64,000 nt of DNA from Peptacetobacter sp. (GTDB lineage: Bacteria > Bacillota > Clostridia > Peptostreptococcales > Peptostreptococcaceae): NCBI RefSeq assembly GCF_029264495.1, contig NZ_JARIBH010000030.1, positions 1-64,000 on the forward strand. The letters are read 5' to 3'. A model generated the notes under the pieces. The model had not been told where the DNA came from, did not search any database, and was given only the letters and a program-made list of their open reading frames with translations. Shown here piece after piece: positions 27,035 to 37,246 of the stretch. Numbering within the stretch: the stretch's first letter is position 1; the number at the start of each line of letters is the position of its first letter. A program made the translations under genes and the position numbers.

Positions 27035-29584
27035 TTGAATAGTATTATAAAAGGAACTGTTTTGAATGTTACCCAAAGATTTTTAAAACAGGAAAGTAAA
27101 ACGAATAAAAAACTAGATAATATACTTAATAAAAAATTTGAAAAAGTAGAACTTAATGAAAATAAATATATAGATTTATTAAAATATAATGTTTTATTTT
27201 ATAAAACATTATCTAGAAATACAGAACCTATAGTATCAAAATGGATTTTAGAAAAATATATTCCAGACATAGATGAATTAGAAAGTGATTTAGAACTTAT
27301 AAACGCAAAATGTAGAAAGTATATAAACATAGCAAAAAGAGATGGAATAGATAAACTAAAAGATGCAGATGTACAGAGTTTTAATTATTACGATAAAATG
27401 GATAACTCTGAAAAAATAAAAAGACTTCAAAAAGATTATAAAGTTTTAAATATATATATGGAAGTCTTAACAATGACTTTAAGAGAACTTAGTCTTAGAA
27501 AAGAAGATAGTGTAGAAATATTTTTAATGAATCCATCAGACGCTAGAATGGAATTAAAAAGAGAGATAATATTAATTGTAAACAGAATATTATCTGGTGG
27601 AAATAATAAAAAAGAAGAACTAGAAGAAGATGAATTAGAAAATACAGAAGAAGTTAATGAAAACAATATAATAGACGTTGAATTTGCAAAAAGAATAAAA
27701 TTCATTTCAAATGCAGAAATAAATGATAATGTAGAGCAAGAATATAAAAGAATTTTAAAATTAGAAAACTTAGAAAAAGAAGATGCTTTTGGTTTTGGTG
27801 GAAGAGTAATATATGAATTTGCAGCAGCAACAGTTTTAATTGAATTCTTAAAAAGTAGATCTTTAATAGAAGGAGCGATGAGACTTACTGTATCTGGTGA
27901 ATTTGGAGAAGAAAATTTCAGTGAATTTATAGCAAAAGTTATAAAAGAAAAGAAATTTATAGAAATAGAAACTTGGAAAGAAGCTTGTAAATATTTTAGA
28001 AAAAATAAAGATTGTTTAGAAGCGACTACACCAGCAACTTCAAGAAGGACATTACCTGTTGATATAGATATAGAAGAATATATTTATATGCTTGAAAATG
28101 CTGATAAAACAGAGCCATTTAGAAATAGAATGACTAGAAAAATAGAGCCATCTATAATAATACCAGCAGTTAAAATAAAAGAAGTAGAAAAAGTAGAAGA
28201 AAATATATCAACAGAAGAAAACTTAGATAATTTAGATAATAATATAGAAACAAATAATTCTGATAATGTAGAAATTAATGAATCAAATGATATTAATACT
28301 GATGAAAATGTTGAAGAAAACTACGAAATTCACAAAGATTTAGAAAAAAGAAGAAAAGCAATTGAGAATATTGAAAGAAAAGAATTAGAAGAAGAAAGAC
28401 AAGAAAGAATAAAACAAGAAGAGATTAATAAAGAAAATGATCCTGTAGAAAGAGCAAAAAAAGCAGTAAATGAGATAAAAAGAGAAATAGAAATTGAGGA
28501 AGAAACTACAGAAGAAGATAAATTAGATAGTGATAACAAAAAATACAATGAAGAAATTATATCTGCAAAAGAAGACGAAGAAGAAAATGATAAAGAGGTC
28601 AATGAAGAAGAAAATGATTTAAATGAAATATCAAAAATTGCAGGTATTGAAAAAATTAATGATGAAGAAATAGAAGAAGATGAAGAGGAAGAATCTAAAA
28701 AAGGTGGTATTTTCTCAATATTTAAAAGAAAAAATAAATATGATGAAAATGCAGATGAAGATATAGACGAAAAAAGTGATTACGAAGAAGATGAATATTA
28801 TACAGATGAAGAAGCTGTAGAAAATAGTAATATTGTAGAAACAGAAGAAGAAATAATTGAATATGTAGATGACGATTATGAGGGTGATGATGTAGAAATA
28901 GAAGAAGAAGTAGTAATTGTACCAAATAAAGATGATAAAAAATCTAGAAAAAAATTAGATTTTATAATTGCTATACTTATAATAGCGGTAGTAGCTACAG
29001 GTTATTTCTTAACAATAAATAGGAAAAAACAGCAGGAAGAAGCTAAACAAGAACAAATAAAAGCAGAACAGCAGATAGAAGAGCAAAAACAAAAAGAAGA
29101 ACAAAGAAAAAAAGAAGAAGCTGAAAAAATAGCAGCAGAAGAAGCTAAAAGAGCAGAAGAAATTGAAAAAGCTAAAACAGGTGGAGAATACTATAGAGTT
29201 TATGCTGGATCATTAAAAGATAAAGAAAATGCTGAAAATCTAATTGAAAAGCTTGATAAAAAAGGATTAAAAGGTGAGATTATAACTATAGGAAGTTATT
29301 ACAAAGTATTTGTAGGTGGAGATACAGGAGTTTATTCAGAAGCTAAAAAAGAATTATCAACACTTAAATCAAAAGGATTTAGTGGTTATATAGAAAAATA
29401 TGATAGATATTGTGATTTAAAAATAGAAGATTTTAGATTAAAAGCAAAATCTATGAATAAAGAAGAAACAGAACAAGCATACAATACTTTGAAAGAAGAA
29501 TTACAATCTAGAAAGAATTTCAATGATTATTCAAAAATAATGGATAAAACTTATGAAGAAATAATGTCTAGTAAAACAGAATAA
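27035..29584 (+). CDS. Large acidic single-TM protein with C-terminal SPOR domain
   Basis: TTG 27035 preferred (RBS agggag; GTG 27026 is the alternative); Glu-rich middle; TM FIIAILIIAVVATGYFL; SPOR-like YYRVYAGSLKDKENAENLIEKLDKKGLKGEIITIGSYYKVFVGG. Confidence 0.75.
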   Translation: MNSIIKGTVLNVTQRFLKQESKTNKKLDNILNKKFEKVELNENKYIDLLKYNVLFYKTLSRNTEPIVSKWILEKYIPDIDELESDLELINAKCRKYINIAKRDGIDKLKDADVQSFNYYDKMDNSEKIKRLQKDYKVLNIYMEVLTMTLRELSLRKEDSVEIFLMNPSDARMELKREIILIVNRILSGGNNKKEELEEDELENTEEVNENNIIDVEFAKRIKFISNAEINDNVEQEYKRILKLENLEKEDAFGFGGRVIYEFAAATVLIEFLKSRSLIEGAMRLTVSGEFGEENFSEFIAKVIKEKKFIEIETWKEACKYFRKNKDCLEATTPATSRRTLPVDIDIEEYIYMLENADKTEPFRNRMTRKIEPSIIIPAVKIKEVEKVEENISTEENLDNLDNNIETNNSDNVEINESNDINTDENVEENYEIHKDLEKRRKAIENIERKELEEERQERIKQEEINKENDPVERAKKAVNEIKREIEIEEETTEEDKLDSDNKKYNEEIISAKEDEEENDKEVNEEENDLNEISKIAGIEKINDEEIEEDEEEESKKGGIFSIFKRKNKYDENADEDIDEKSDYEEDEYYTDEEAVENSNIVETEEEIIEYVDDDYEGDDVEIEEEVVIVPNKDDKKSRKKLDFIIAILIIAVVATGYFLTINRKKQQEEAKQEQIKAEQQIEEQKQKEEQRKKEEAEKIAAEEAKRAEEIEKAKTGGEYYRVYAGSLKDKENAENLIEKLDKKGLKGEIITIGSYYKVFVGGDTGVYSEAKKELSTLKSKGFSGYIEKYDRYCDLKIEDFRLKAKSMNKEETEQAYNTLKEELQSRKNFNDYSKIMDKTYEEIMSSKTE

Positions 29585-29596
29585 GTTTATTGTTTA

Positions 29597-29634
29597 TTAT
29601 TGCTGTCTAAAAGATTAGGCAGCAATAATTTTAA
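29597..29634 (+). terminator. Possible hairpin/weak terminator
   Basis: TTATTGCTGTCTAAAAGATTAGGCAGCAATAA with short T run. Confidence 0.5.
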
Positions 29635-29669
29635 AAACAACTTAAAATTTTAAGATTGGAGTGTTTCTA

Positions 29670-31667
29670 GTGTTAAAACTTGGAGAAAAAATAATATATG
29701 AATTATCTGATGGATTTAGTTTAGAAGGAATAAATAAATATTCACCAGCTAAAAAAAAGTTATTTATAACTAATTTAGGAAATGTAATTATAGGTAATGA
29801 AGAAGATGTTTTATCAGATACTGGAACAAGATATGTTTATAGTTATTCAGATTATAAGATAAAGTTATCAGCATCATTAGAAAATGAAGAGATAGTTATA
29901 TATGATGAAAATGTTCCTTTTGATGTTATAACTGGTAAAAACTCTAGAGAGTCTGTTGGAAATTTAAAAATAAAAATGAATATAAAAGATTATTCACTAA
30001 TATGTAAAAATCAAAGAGATTTTATTTTTGAAATAAATGATAGTAAAAGTTTCTTTGTATTAGATGAAGATAGAGTTTTTATGGGGGGAATAAATAAAGA
30101 CCATGAAAAATTTGTATTCATAAGTGGTAAAAATAGATTTGAAATATATTATGATGATATAGAAAGATTTTTAATAGAAGGAAATCAGATTTCGTTTAAA
30201 GGATATTTTCATATAGAAAGAGAATCTATAATAGCAAGAAGTGTTCAAATATTTTCAAATAACATAAAAAGAATGTTGCCAGCTGATTTTGAAGAAATGA
30301 TATCTTCAAATAAAAAAATAGGTAATTTACCGAATGATAGTGATATAGTATTTAGTAGAATTTCTGGAAATATAGATGGCTTCGATTATAACAATTCAAA
30401 TATGTTATTAGTTAGATACGATGAAAATTTAATAATAATAAACAAAAAAACTAAGAAAAAAATAATATCAACAAAGTTTGAGAATTGTAGCAGAATAAAT
30501 GTTGGAAATGAAAATATAATTTTCGATGGAAAAAACATATTCAAACTGTATCTAAGTGAAAAAAATAAAAAAATTGTAGATATAGATTCTATTCCTAAAG
30601 TTCAAAAAAATGACATTGGCTTTACGAAAAAAGGTAATCCATTATTTATAAGAAATAAAAATGGAATTTTAAAACTTATGAAGTCAGAAGAAAAAGAAAT
30701 AATGTCTATTGATGATAAAGATATAGTAGATATAATTACAATAAAAGAAAATAATGAAGAAAAAATAAATAAAGATTATTTTGCAACAGATATAAGATTT
30801 AAAAATGAGTATGTAAGAATTTATTTAAAAACAAAAACAATTGAAAAATTATTAAGAGATGTATTTTTAGATTCAAAAAAAGAAAAACTATCAGAAGCTG
30901 ATAATAAAGAACTTTATAAAAATTGGTCTAAATCTATGAATGATATGATATTATATAATTTCTTTGCTGATTTATATAATACAAGGAAGTTTGTTAGAGA
31001 ATCTCTAGAAAAAGAAAATACAACTGATGAAGTAAGAATAAATTTAGTAAATATGTTATATGAAGAAGTTCAAAATAAAAAAGAAGAGATAGATACGCTA
31101 AGTGTATATATGCCTTCTGTTATAGAAAAAAGTGGAGAAAAATTCTTTGATAAAGAAAATATAAAAGTAGATAGAAGTATATATAGAGATTTTGGAGAAA
31201 TATTTGCAGATACTGCATATATGCTAAAAGATGGGTTAAATGATATTGAAATTATTTTAAGTAATTTAGACTTTGTATTATCACCTTCAGATAGAAGAAG
31301 ACATGTTTATAGAATGTTAAAAGAGAATGAAAGTGATAAATTAAATCTATTTATGGATAAAATATTAAAAAAATTAAATCATATAATAGATAATATGTAT
31401 CCTTACTACATAAGAGAAATGAATGAGCGATTATATATTGTATTTTATAAATTAGGATTAGAATATAATAAGATTAAATCAGAAAATTTAAAAGAAAGTT
31501 TATTTGAAGAGATAACAGAGATGTATGCTTTTGGGCAACTTATGTATTCAGAAGAAGACGATATAAGAAGAAAAGATGTTATTGATAATCTTTATAAGAC
31601 TTCTGAAAATGATATAAGAGGAATTAATTCTAATAAATTCTTTACTGGAGGTGGACGATTTGAGTAA
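29670..31667 (+). CDS. Hypothetical protein, about 665 aa, unknown function
   Basis: Long ORF with native codon usage, GTG start after ttggag; beta-rich N-terminal and helical C-terminal halves; no family recognised. Confidence 0.8.
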   Translation: MLKLGEKIIYELSDGFSLEGINKYSPAKKKLFITNLGNVIIGNEEDVLSDTGTRYVYSYSDYKIKLSASLENEEIVIYDENVPFDVITGKNSRESVGNLKIKMNIKDYSLICKNQRDFIFEINDSKSFFVLDEDRVFMGGINKDHEKFVFISGKNRFEIYYDDIERFLIEGNQISFKGYFHIERESIIARSVQIFSNNIKRMLPADFEEMISSNKKIGNLPNDSDIVFSRISGNIDGFDYNNSNMLLVRYDENLIIINKKTKKKIISTKFENCSRINVGNENIIFDGKNIFKLYLSEKNKKIVDIDSIPKVQKNDIGFTKKGNPLFIRNKNGILKLMKSEEKEIMSIDDKDIVDIITIKENNEEKINKDYFATDIRFKNEYVRIYLKTKTIEKLLRDVFLDSKKEKLSEADNKELYKNWSKSMNDMILYNFFADLYNTRKFVRESLEKENTTDEVRINLVNMLYEEVQNKKEEIDTLSVYMPSVIEKSGEKFFDKENIKVDRSIYRDFGEIFADTAYMLKDGLNDIEIILSNLDFVLSPSDRRRHVYRMLKENESDKLNLFMDKILKKLNHIIDNMYPYYIREMNERLYIVFYKLGLEYNKIKSENLKESLFEEITEMYAFGQLMYSEEDDIRRKDVIDNLYKTSENDIRGINSNKFFTGGGRFE

Positions 31668-31983
31668 AAATGTTTGGGAAGGTAAATATAGATTTTTAGA
31701 ATTAGGAAGTGATGAGGATATATCTTATTATCATGAAATATCTTTAGATGATAAAATGATGGAAAATCCAATATATGAAGAAGGTAGTTTATCTGATGTT
31801 ATAGATGAAAATGAATCTAGTATATTAAATGATTTTGCTTCAGGAATAGAGATAAATGATATAGATGATGAAGCTAGTATAGATAATCAATATCTTGAAT
31901 TTAGTACAGATTTAGAAGATTTTGATGAAGACTTTGATTTAAATATAGATGAAGATATAGAAAGTTTATTAAAAGATATATAA
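31660..31983 (+). CDS. Small acidic hypothetical protein, coupled to the preceding gene
   Basis: TTG start 31660 with ggaggtgg RBS inside the 3' end of the upstream ORF; Asp/Glu-rich C-terminus. Confidence 0.75.
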   Translation: MSKNVWEGKYRFLELGSDEDISYYHEISLDDKMMENPIYEEGSLSDVIDENESSILNDFASGIEINDIDDEASIDNQYLEFSTDLEDFDEDFDLNIDEDIESLLKDI

Positions 31984-32002
31984 TAATTTAAAAATATCAA
32001 AT

Positions 32003-32035
32003 AAAAAAGCAGAAGAGATTTCTTCTGCTTTTTTG
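32003..32035 (+). terminator. Rho-independent terminator
   Basis: AAAAGCAGAAGAGATTTCTTCTGCTTTTTT. Confidence 0.85.
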
Positions 32036-32070
32036 TATGATTTTATAAATTGTAAAATGAAATATATTTT

Positions 32071-33156
32071 TTATTTTTCAAATATATTTTTTAGTTCATT
32101 AATTAAAAGTAAATTTTCTTCTGGTTTCAAAATGCATACTCTAAAGAAAAATTCATCAAGTCCATCAAAAGATTTACAATCTCTAATTATTATTTTTTTA
32201 GGAATTAATTTATCTCGAAGTTCTTTTGCAGTCATACTTTTATCGACTATTTCACAAAGTATAAAATTACTAGAAGTTCTGTAAACTTTTAAACGAGATA
32301 AAGTGTTTAATTCATTTTCTAAAAAATCTCTTTCTTTTGACATATGAGAAGATGTATTTTTTATAAATTCATCATCAATAAACATAATTTCACCCATTCT
32401 AGATGCAAATATATTTATATTCCATAAATCTAATTTTTTAGATATATTTTCTTTAATCATTTCATTAGAAATAAGTCCATATCCTAGTCTTATTCCAGGT
32501 GTAGAGAAGAATTTAGATGTACCTCTTATAACAAATAAATTATCAAATTCATCAACAAGAGGAGTAGATGAATATTTATTTGTATCAGTAAATTCAACAT
32601 AAGTTTCATCTATCATTACATAGGAATCGCAGATAGATAAAATTTCTCTTATTTGATCTTTTGAAAAAGAAAATCCAGTAGGATTACAAGGATTACAAAT
32701 GATAACTAACTCATAGCCGCCATCTCTAGCTGTATTTGCTAAATCAATAGGATCTATTTTAAAATCATTTTCTTTTTTTGAATAATATTTTTTTATTTGA
32801 CATCCTATTTTATTTAACTCTTTTTCATATTCAGAATAAGCTGGAGAAACTAAAATTGCTTTTTTAGGATTCACAGTATCTATGAAAGAAGATATTAATT
32901 CAGTAGCCCCACTTCCTAAAATTATATTATCATTTTTACAATTACAATATTTTGATATAGAATTTTTTAAGTCTATATATTCTGGATCAGGATACATAGA
33001 TACCATATCTATATTGTTAATAACATATTCTTTTGCTTTTTTAGAAGAACCAAATGGATTTATATTAGAGCTAAAATCCATAAAATCTTCTTTAGAAAAA
33101 CCATATTTAGCAGAAAGTTCGTATAAATTTGCACCATGATTTACACTCATTTTCAT
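32071..33156 (-). CDS. PLP-dependent class I/II aminotransferase, CobD/HisC-like
   Basis: HGANLYELSAKYGFSKEDFMDFSSNINPFG; ICNPCNPTGFSFSK; RGTSKFFSTPGIRLGYGL Lys motif. Confidence 0.88.
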   Translation of the reverse strand: MKMSVNHGANLYELSAKYGFSKEDFMDFSSNINPFGSSKKAKEYVINNIDMVSMYPDPEYIDLKNSISKYCNCKNDNIILGSGATELISSFIDTVNPKKAILVSPAYSEYEKELNKIGCQIKKYYSKKENDFKIDPIDLANTARDGGYELVIICNPCNPTGFSFSKDQIREILSICDSYVMIDETYVEFTDTNKYSSTPLVDEFDNLFVIRGTSKFFSTPGIRLGYGLISNEMIKENISKKLDLWNINIFASRMGEIMFIDDEFIKNTSSHMSKERDFLENELNTLSRLKVYRTSSNFILCEIVDKSMTAKELRDKLIPKKIIIRDCKSFDGLDEFFFRVCILKPEENLLLINELKNIFEK

Positions 33157-33173
33157 ACCTCCAAAATTTAAAT

Positions 33174-33431
33174 TTATTCATCGAAATTTATTATAAATTC
33201 TTCATTTTCACTATTTATTTTCAAAACAGAAAGATTAAAATTATCATCAAAAATAGAAACATTATAAGTAAAAACATCACCACTATCTTTTTTAGAAATT
33301 AAAAGATATGTTCCATTTTCTTTATCTTCAATCTCATCACAAATATCATTGTAAACTTCTTCTCCAGAAAAAGTACCTTTGTAACCAGACGACAGGATTT
33401 TTTCTTCTATAGCTTTATATAATTCTTCCAT
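33174..33431 (-). CDS. Hypothetical small acidic protein
   Basis: RBS aggagg before ATG at 33431; no family recognised. Confidence 0.7.
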   Translation of the reverse strand: MEELYKAIEEKILSSGYKGTFSGEEVYNDICDEIEDKENGTYLLISKKDSGDVFTYNVSIFDDNFNLSVLKINSENEEFIINFDE

Positions 33432-33661
33432 ATTATATTTCCTCCTATATATTTTAATAGACATATAAAATTTATTATAATTAATATAACAAAAAATATA
33501 ATAAAAATCAAAAATCAAGTGTAAAATATTACAAAAATTAAATAATGTTTAAAAAAATACTGATTTAGAGTATAATAATAGTATCTAAAAAATATAATAA
33601 TTGTAAATGTTGTAAAGATTTATTAATTTTATAAAACCAAATAACTGGTTAGGAGGAATTT

Positions 33662-34192
33662 ATGTATAAGATAACTGGAAAAATGTTCACAGAAGAACAG
33701 ATTAGAGAAAAAGTAAAAGAAATGGGTAAAAAAATTGAAAATGATTATAAAGGAGAAGAACTCCTAGTAGTTGGAATATTAAAAGGGGCAAATGTATTTA
33801 CTTGTGACCTTATAAGACAGATAGACCTAGATGTAAAAATAGACTTTATGAATGTTTCAAGTTATGGAGAAGGAACAGAGTCATCTGGAACTGTTAGAAT
33901 TTTAAAAGATTTAGATACTGATATAAGAAATAGAAATGTTTTAATAGTTGAAGATATAATAGATTCAGGAAGAACTCTTAGTAACTTAGTGAAAGAGTTA
34001 AAAATAAGAGAACCAAAAAGTTTAAAATTATGTACACTTTTAGATAAACCTAGTAGAAGAGTTGTAGATGTAGATGTAGAATATGTTGGTTTTGAAATAG
34101 AAGATAAATTTATAGTTGGTTATGGTATAGACTATGCAGAAAAATATAGAAATCTTCCATATATTGGTATAGTTGAAGATGTAGAAGAATAA
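33662..34192 (+). CDS. hpt: Hypoxanthine phosphoribosyltransferase
   Basis: VLIVEDIIDSGRTLSNL PRPP motif; VGYGIDYAEKYRNLPYIG; RBS aggagg. Confidence 0.96.
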   Translation: MYKITGKMFTEEQIREKVKEMGKKIENDYKGEELLVVGILKGANVFTCDLIRQIDLDVKIDFMNVSSYGEGTESSGTVRILKDLDTDIRNRNVLIVEDIIDSGRTLSNLVKELKIREPKSLKLCTLLDKPSRRVVDVDVEYVGFEIEDKFIVGYGIDYAEKYRNLPYIGIVEDVEE

Positions 34193-34275
34193 ATACTAAA
34201 ATATTAAAATTTTTTAAGAGTAAAGGCATGCTTTTTAAGTATGCCTTTATAATATACAAAAGAAAGGTAATATGT

Positions 34276-35184
34276 ATGAATAATATAAAATATTTTGAAA
34301 ATATTCAGCTTCCAATTCTTTTATTTTTTCAGAGTATAAGAAATCCAATCTTAAATTTTATTTTTTTATTTTTCACGATAAGTACAGAAGCACCCATTGT
34401 AGTGATTATTACTTCAATAATCTACTGGTGTATAGACAAAAGAGCAGGACAAAGAATGTTATATTCTCTTACAGGAAATATTGCATTAAATGGAGCTATT
34501 AAAGATTATTTTAAGATTGAAAGACCAATAGGAAAATATGGACTTAAATCTATGAGAGTGGAAACTGCAACTGGATATTCTTTTCCAAGTGGACACACAC
34601 AAACAGCAACAACATTTTGGACGTCAATAGTTATTTTATTTAAGAAAAAATGGCTAAAAATATTAGCAGTTCTAATGGTGACAGGTGCAGGATTATCAAG
34701 ACTATATCTAGCAGTTCATTGGCCACTTGATGTTATATTAGGATTTATATTGGGGATATTATTTACTATATTTTTAATAAAAATTTTAGATAGAGCTGAA
34801 ATAAGTGGAAAGTATACAGAAATGTTTTTGTTATTAATACCATTTGCAATAATGGCTATTATTTTGAAAAGTAATGAATATGTAAAATTTTTTGCTCTCA
34901 TTTTTGGATTTACAGTTGGATATTTTTTAGAAAAAGAATATATTTCATTTGATACAATAAATATAAAAAATTTGAATAAAAAAGAGATTATTATAAAAAG
35001 TAGTATTAGATTTATTGTTGGAATATTAAGTTTAGCATTAGTTTATATAGTACCTAAATTTATACTATATAATATTTATCTAAAAAACAATATAAGTATG
35101 ATTATTGATTTTTGTAGATATTCATTTGTAGTTATATGGGGAGTTGCAGGAGCACCATATGTTTTTAAAAAATTAAATATATAA
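34276..35184 (+). CDS. PAP2-family membrane phosphatase
   Basis: KDYFKIERP, SFPSGHTQTATTFW, SRLYLAVHWPLDVILG acid-phosphatase motifs. Confidence 0.92.
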   Translation: MNNIKYFENIQLPILLFFQSIRNPILNFIFLFFTISTEAPIVVIITSIIYWCIDKRAGQRMLYSLTGNIALNGAIKDYFKIERPIGKYGLKSMRVETATGYSFPSGHTQTATTFWTSIVILFKKKWLKILAVLMVTGAGLSRLYLAVHWPLDVILGFILGILFTIFLIKILDRAEISGKYTEMFLLLIPFAIMAIILKSNEYVKFFALIFGFTVGYFLEKEYISFDTINIKNLNKKEIIIKSSIRFIVGILSLALVYIVPKFILYNIYLKNNISMIIDFCRYSFVVIWGVAGAPYVFKKLNI

Positions 35185-35203
35185 AGAAAGGGTAGCTTAA
35201 TTT

Positions 35204-36430
35204 ATGAAAAAAGTTGTAATAATAGGTGCTGGTCCAGCAGGTATGACAGCGGCTTATTCAGCATCACAAAAAGGTTTAGATGTGATTTTAATTGAAAAAA
35301 ATGAAAGAGTTGGTAGAAAACTTTTAATAACGGGAAAAGGAAGATGTAATATAACAAACAATTGTGAAATTGAAGAATTAATAGCCAATGTAAATACAAA
35401 TTCTAAATTTTTGTATAGTGCATTTTATACATTTACAAATGATGCAGTTATGGATATGTTTGAGAGTTTAGGAGTTAAACTAAAAACAGAAAGGGGAAAT
35501 AGAGTATTTCCTGAAAGTGATAGAGCTATAGATGTAGTAGATGCAATGGCTAAGTTAATAAAGAGAAAAAACATAAAATTGATTACAGGAAAAAGTGTTA
35601 AAGATATAAAAGAAAAAAATAAAAAAATAGAATCGGTAATTTTAGATAATGGCAAAGAGATAAAAACAGATGCTGTTATAATTGCAACTGGAGGAGCGAG
35701 TTATAAAAGAACAGGATCTACAGGCGATGGATATAAGCTTTCTGAAAAACTTGGACATAAAATAACTCCAATTAAACCATCTCTTATAGGATTAGAAATA
35801 AATGAGGAATTTGTATATAAATTAAAAGGACTTAGTTTAAGAAATGTTTCTATAGTTGTATATGGGAATAAAAATAAAAAAATATATGATGATTTTGGTG
35901 AAATGGAATTTACAGACTATGGAATCGATGGCCCGATTATAAAATCAGCAAGTTGTATTATGAAAGATTTATCAAAAGAAAATTATAAAATAATCTTAGA
36001 TTTAAAACCAGCTTTAGATTATGAAAAATTAGATAAAAGAATACAAAGAGATTTTAAAAAGTTCATAAATAATAAATTTGAAAATTCTTTATCAGAATTA
36101 CTTCCTAGTAAGATGATACCAGTAGTGATAGAAAAATCTGGGATAGATAGAAAAACTCCAGTAAATTCTATAACAAAAGAAGAAAGAAAAAATTTAGTTC
36201 ACACAATTAAAAATATAGAGATGAATGTTAAAAGATATAGACCTATAGAAGAAGCTATAGTTACATCTGGAGGTGTGAAAACATCAGAAATAAATTCCAG
36301 TACAATGGAATCTAAACTAGTAGAGGGCCTTTATTTTGCAGGCGAAGTTATAGATGTAGATGCATATACAGGAGGATTTAATTTGCAAATAGCATTTTCT
36401 ACAGGATATTTAGCAGGAATGTCAATATAA
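35204..36430 (+). CDS. HI0933/BaiN-like NAD(P)/FAD-dependent oxidoreductase
   Basis: VVIIGAGPAGMTAAYSASQKG; GRKLLITGKGRCNITN; GLYFAGEVIDVDAYTGGFNLQIAFSTGYLAG. Confidence 0.93.
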   Translation: MKKVVIIGAGPAGMTAAYSASQKGLDVILIEKNERVGRKLLITGKGRCNITNNCEIEELIANVNTNSKFLYSAFYTFTNDAVMDMFESLGVKLKTERGNRVFPESDRAIDVVDAMAKLIKRKNIKLITGKSVKDIKEKNKKIESVILDNGKEIKTDAVIIATGGASYKRTGSTGDGYKLSEKLGHKITPIKPSLIGLEINEEFVYKLKGLSLRNVSIVVYGNKNKKIYDDFGEMEFTDYGIDGPIIKSASCIMKDLSKENYKIILDLKPALDYEKLDKRIQRDFKKFINNKFENSLSELLPSKMIPVVIEKSGIDRKTPVNSITKEERKNLVHTIKNIEMNVKRYRPIEEAIVTSGGVKTSEINSSTMESKLVEGLYFAGEVIDVDAYTGGFNLQIAFSTGYLAGMSI

Positions 36431-36439
36431 AGTTAATAC

Positions 36440-36488
36440 AAAAATGGAGTATACAATCCTAAAAAGAATTTGTTTACTCCATTTTTTA
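36440..36488. terminator. Bidirectional rho-independent terminator
   Basis: AAAATGGAGTA...TACTCCATTTTTT between convergent genes. Confidence 0.75.
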
Positions 36489-36956
36489 TTAATGTTCTTT
36501 ATAAACATAGTTGTAAATATTTTCATTACCTAAATCTATATTTCCAGTAGTAATATATTTTGATATATTATCGATATCATTAATAGTAAGATACTGAGAA
36601 GGTATAGATAGAACATATCCAGTATCGCTAAGTAAATGTTTTAATTTTAATACTTTAGACATATCAGGTTTTTCACTTATTTTTTTATGGTATTTATTTT
36701 TACTTTTAATAAGGTTATCATTCTGAATACAGATTAGCTTGTCTACATATCTATGGTAAGAATTGATAAAATCACGTTCTTCTAATATTTCATCTGGTAA
36801 AATTTGATGAATAGAATTATCACACAAAATATTATGAACAAACTTGTCAGATGTAAGCTTACCAGAAATGATTCCCTTTTGATACTTTCTTAAAACCTTT
36901 TTTGTAATAGTATAGATTTTGCACCTAGTTTCTAAATTAAGTTCCTCTACTAGCAT
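36489..36956 (-). CDS. Hypothetical protein
   Basis: RBS aaagga before ATG 36956; no family recognised. Confidence 0.65.
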   Translation of the reverse strand: MLVEELNLETRCKIYTITKKVLRKYQKGIISGKLTSDKFVHNILCDNSIHQILPDEILEERDFINSYHRYVDKLICIQNDNLIKSKNKYHKKISEKPDMSKVLKLKHLLSDTGYVLSIPSQYLTINDIDNISKYITTGNIDLGNENIYNYVYKEH

Positions 36957-36990
36957 TGCAATCACATCCTTTCATAATAATTCTAAGTTA

Positions 36991-37005
36991 AATTTTCAGA
37001 AAAAT
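36991..37005. promoter_or_regulatory. CodY-box-like sequence AATTTTCAGAAAAAT (14/15 to AATTTTCWGAAAATT)
   Basis: Direct match upstream of the minus-strand gene ending its coding start at 36956. Confidence 0.5.
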
Positions 37006-37246
37006 CAAGCATTTACTAAAACAAAAAGAATAAACAAAAAAGGATTTAAGAAATATAAAATTTAATCATGTAAAATAAAGATAAATATTATTTATAGTTT
37101 AAAAAATTTTAGTAATGATATTTTTTATTAGAGATGGATAAGAGAATATGCTAAAATAGATATTAACTTAGAAGTTCAAAAATATATAATATATATTGAA
37201 AAGGGGGTGTATATTGCTATAATTATCAAAATTATAGTAATAAGAT

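Noticed and set aside
28330-28925. Minus-strand Ser- or Leu/His-rich ORFs inside the SPOR gene
   Set aside because: Antisense to a Glu-rich (GAA/GAT) coding stretch, which automatically produces such ORFs.
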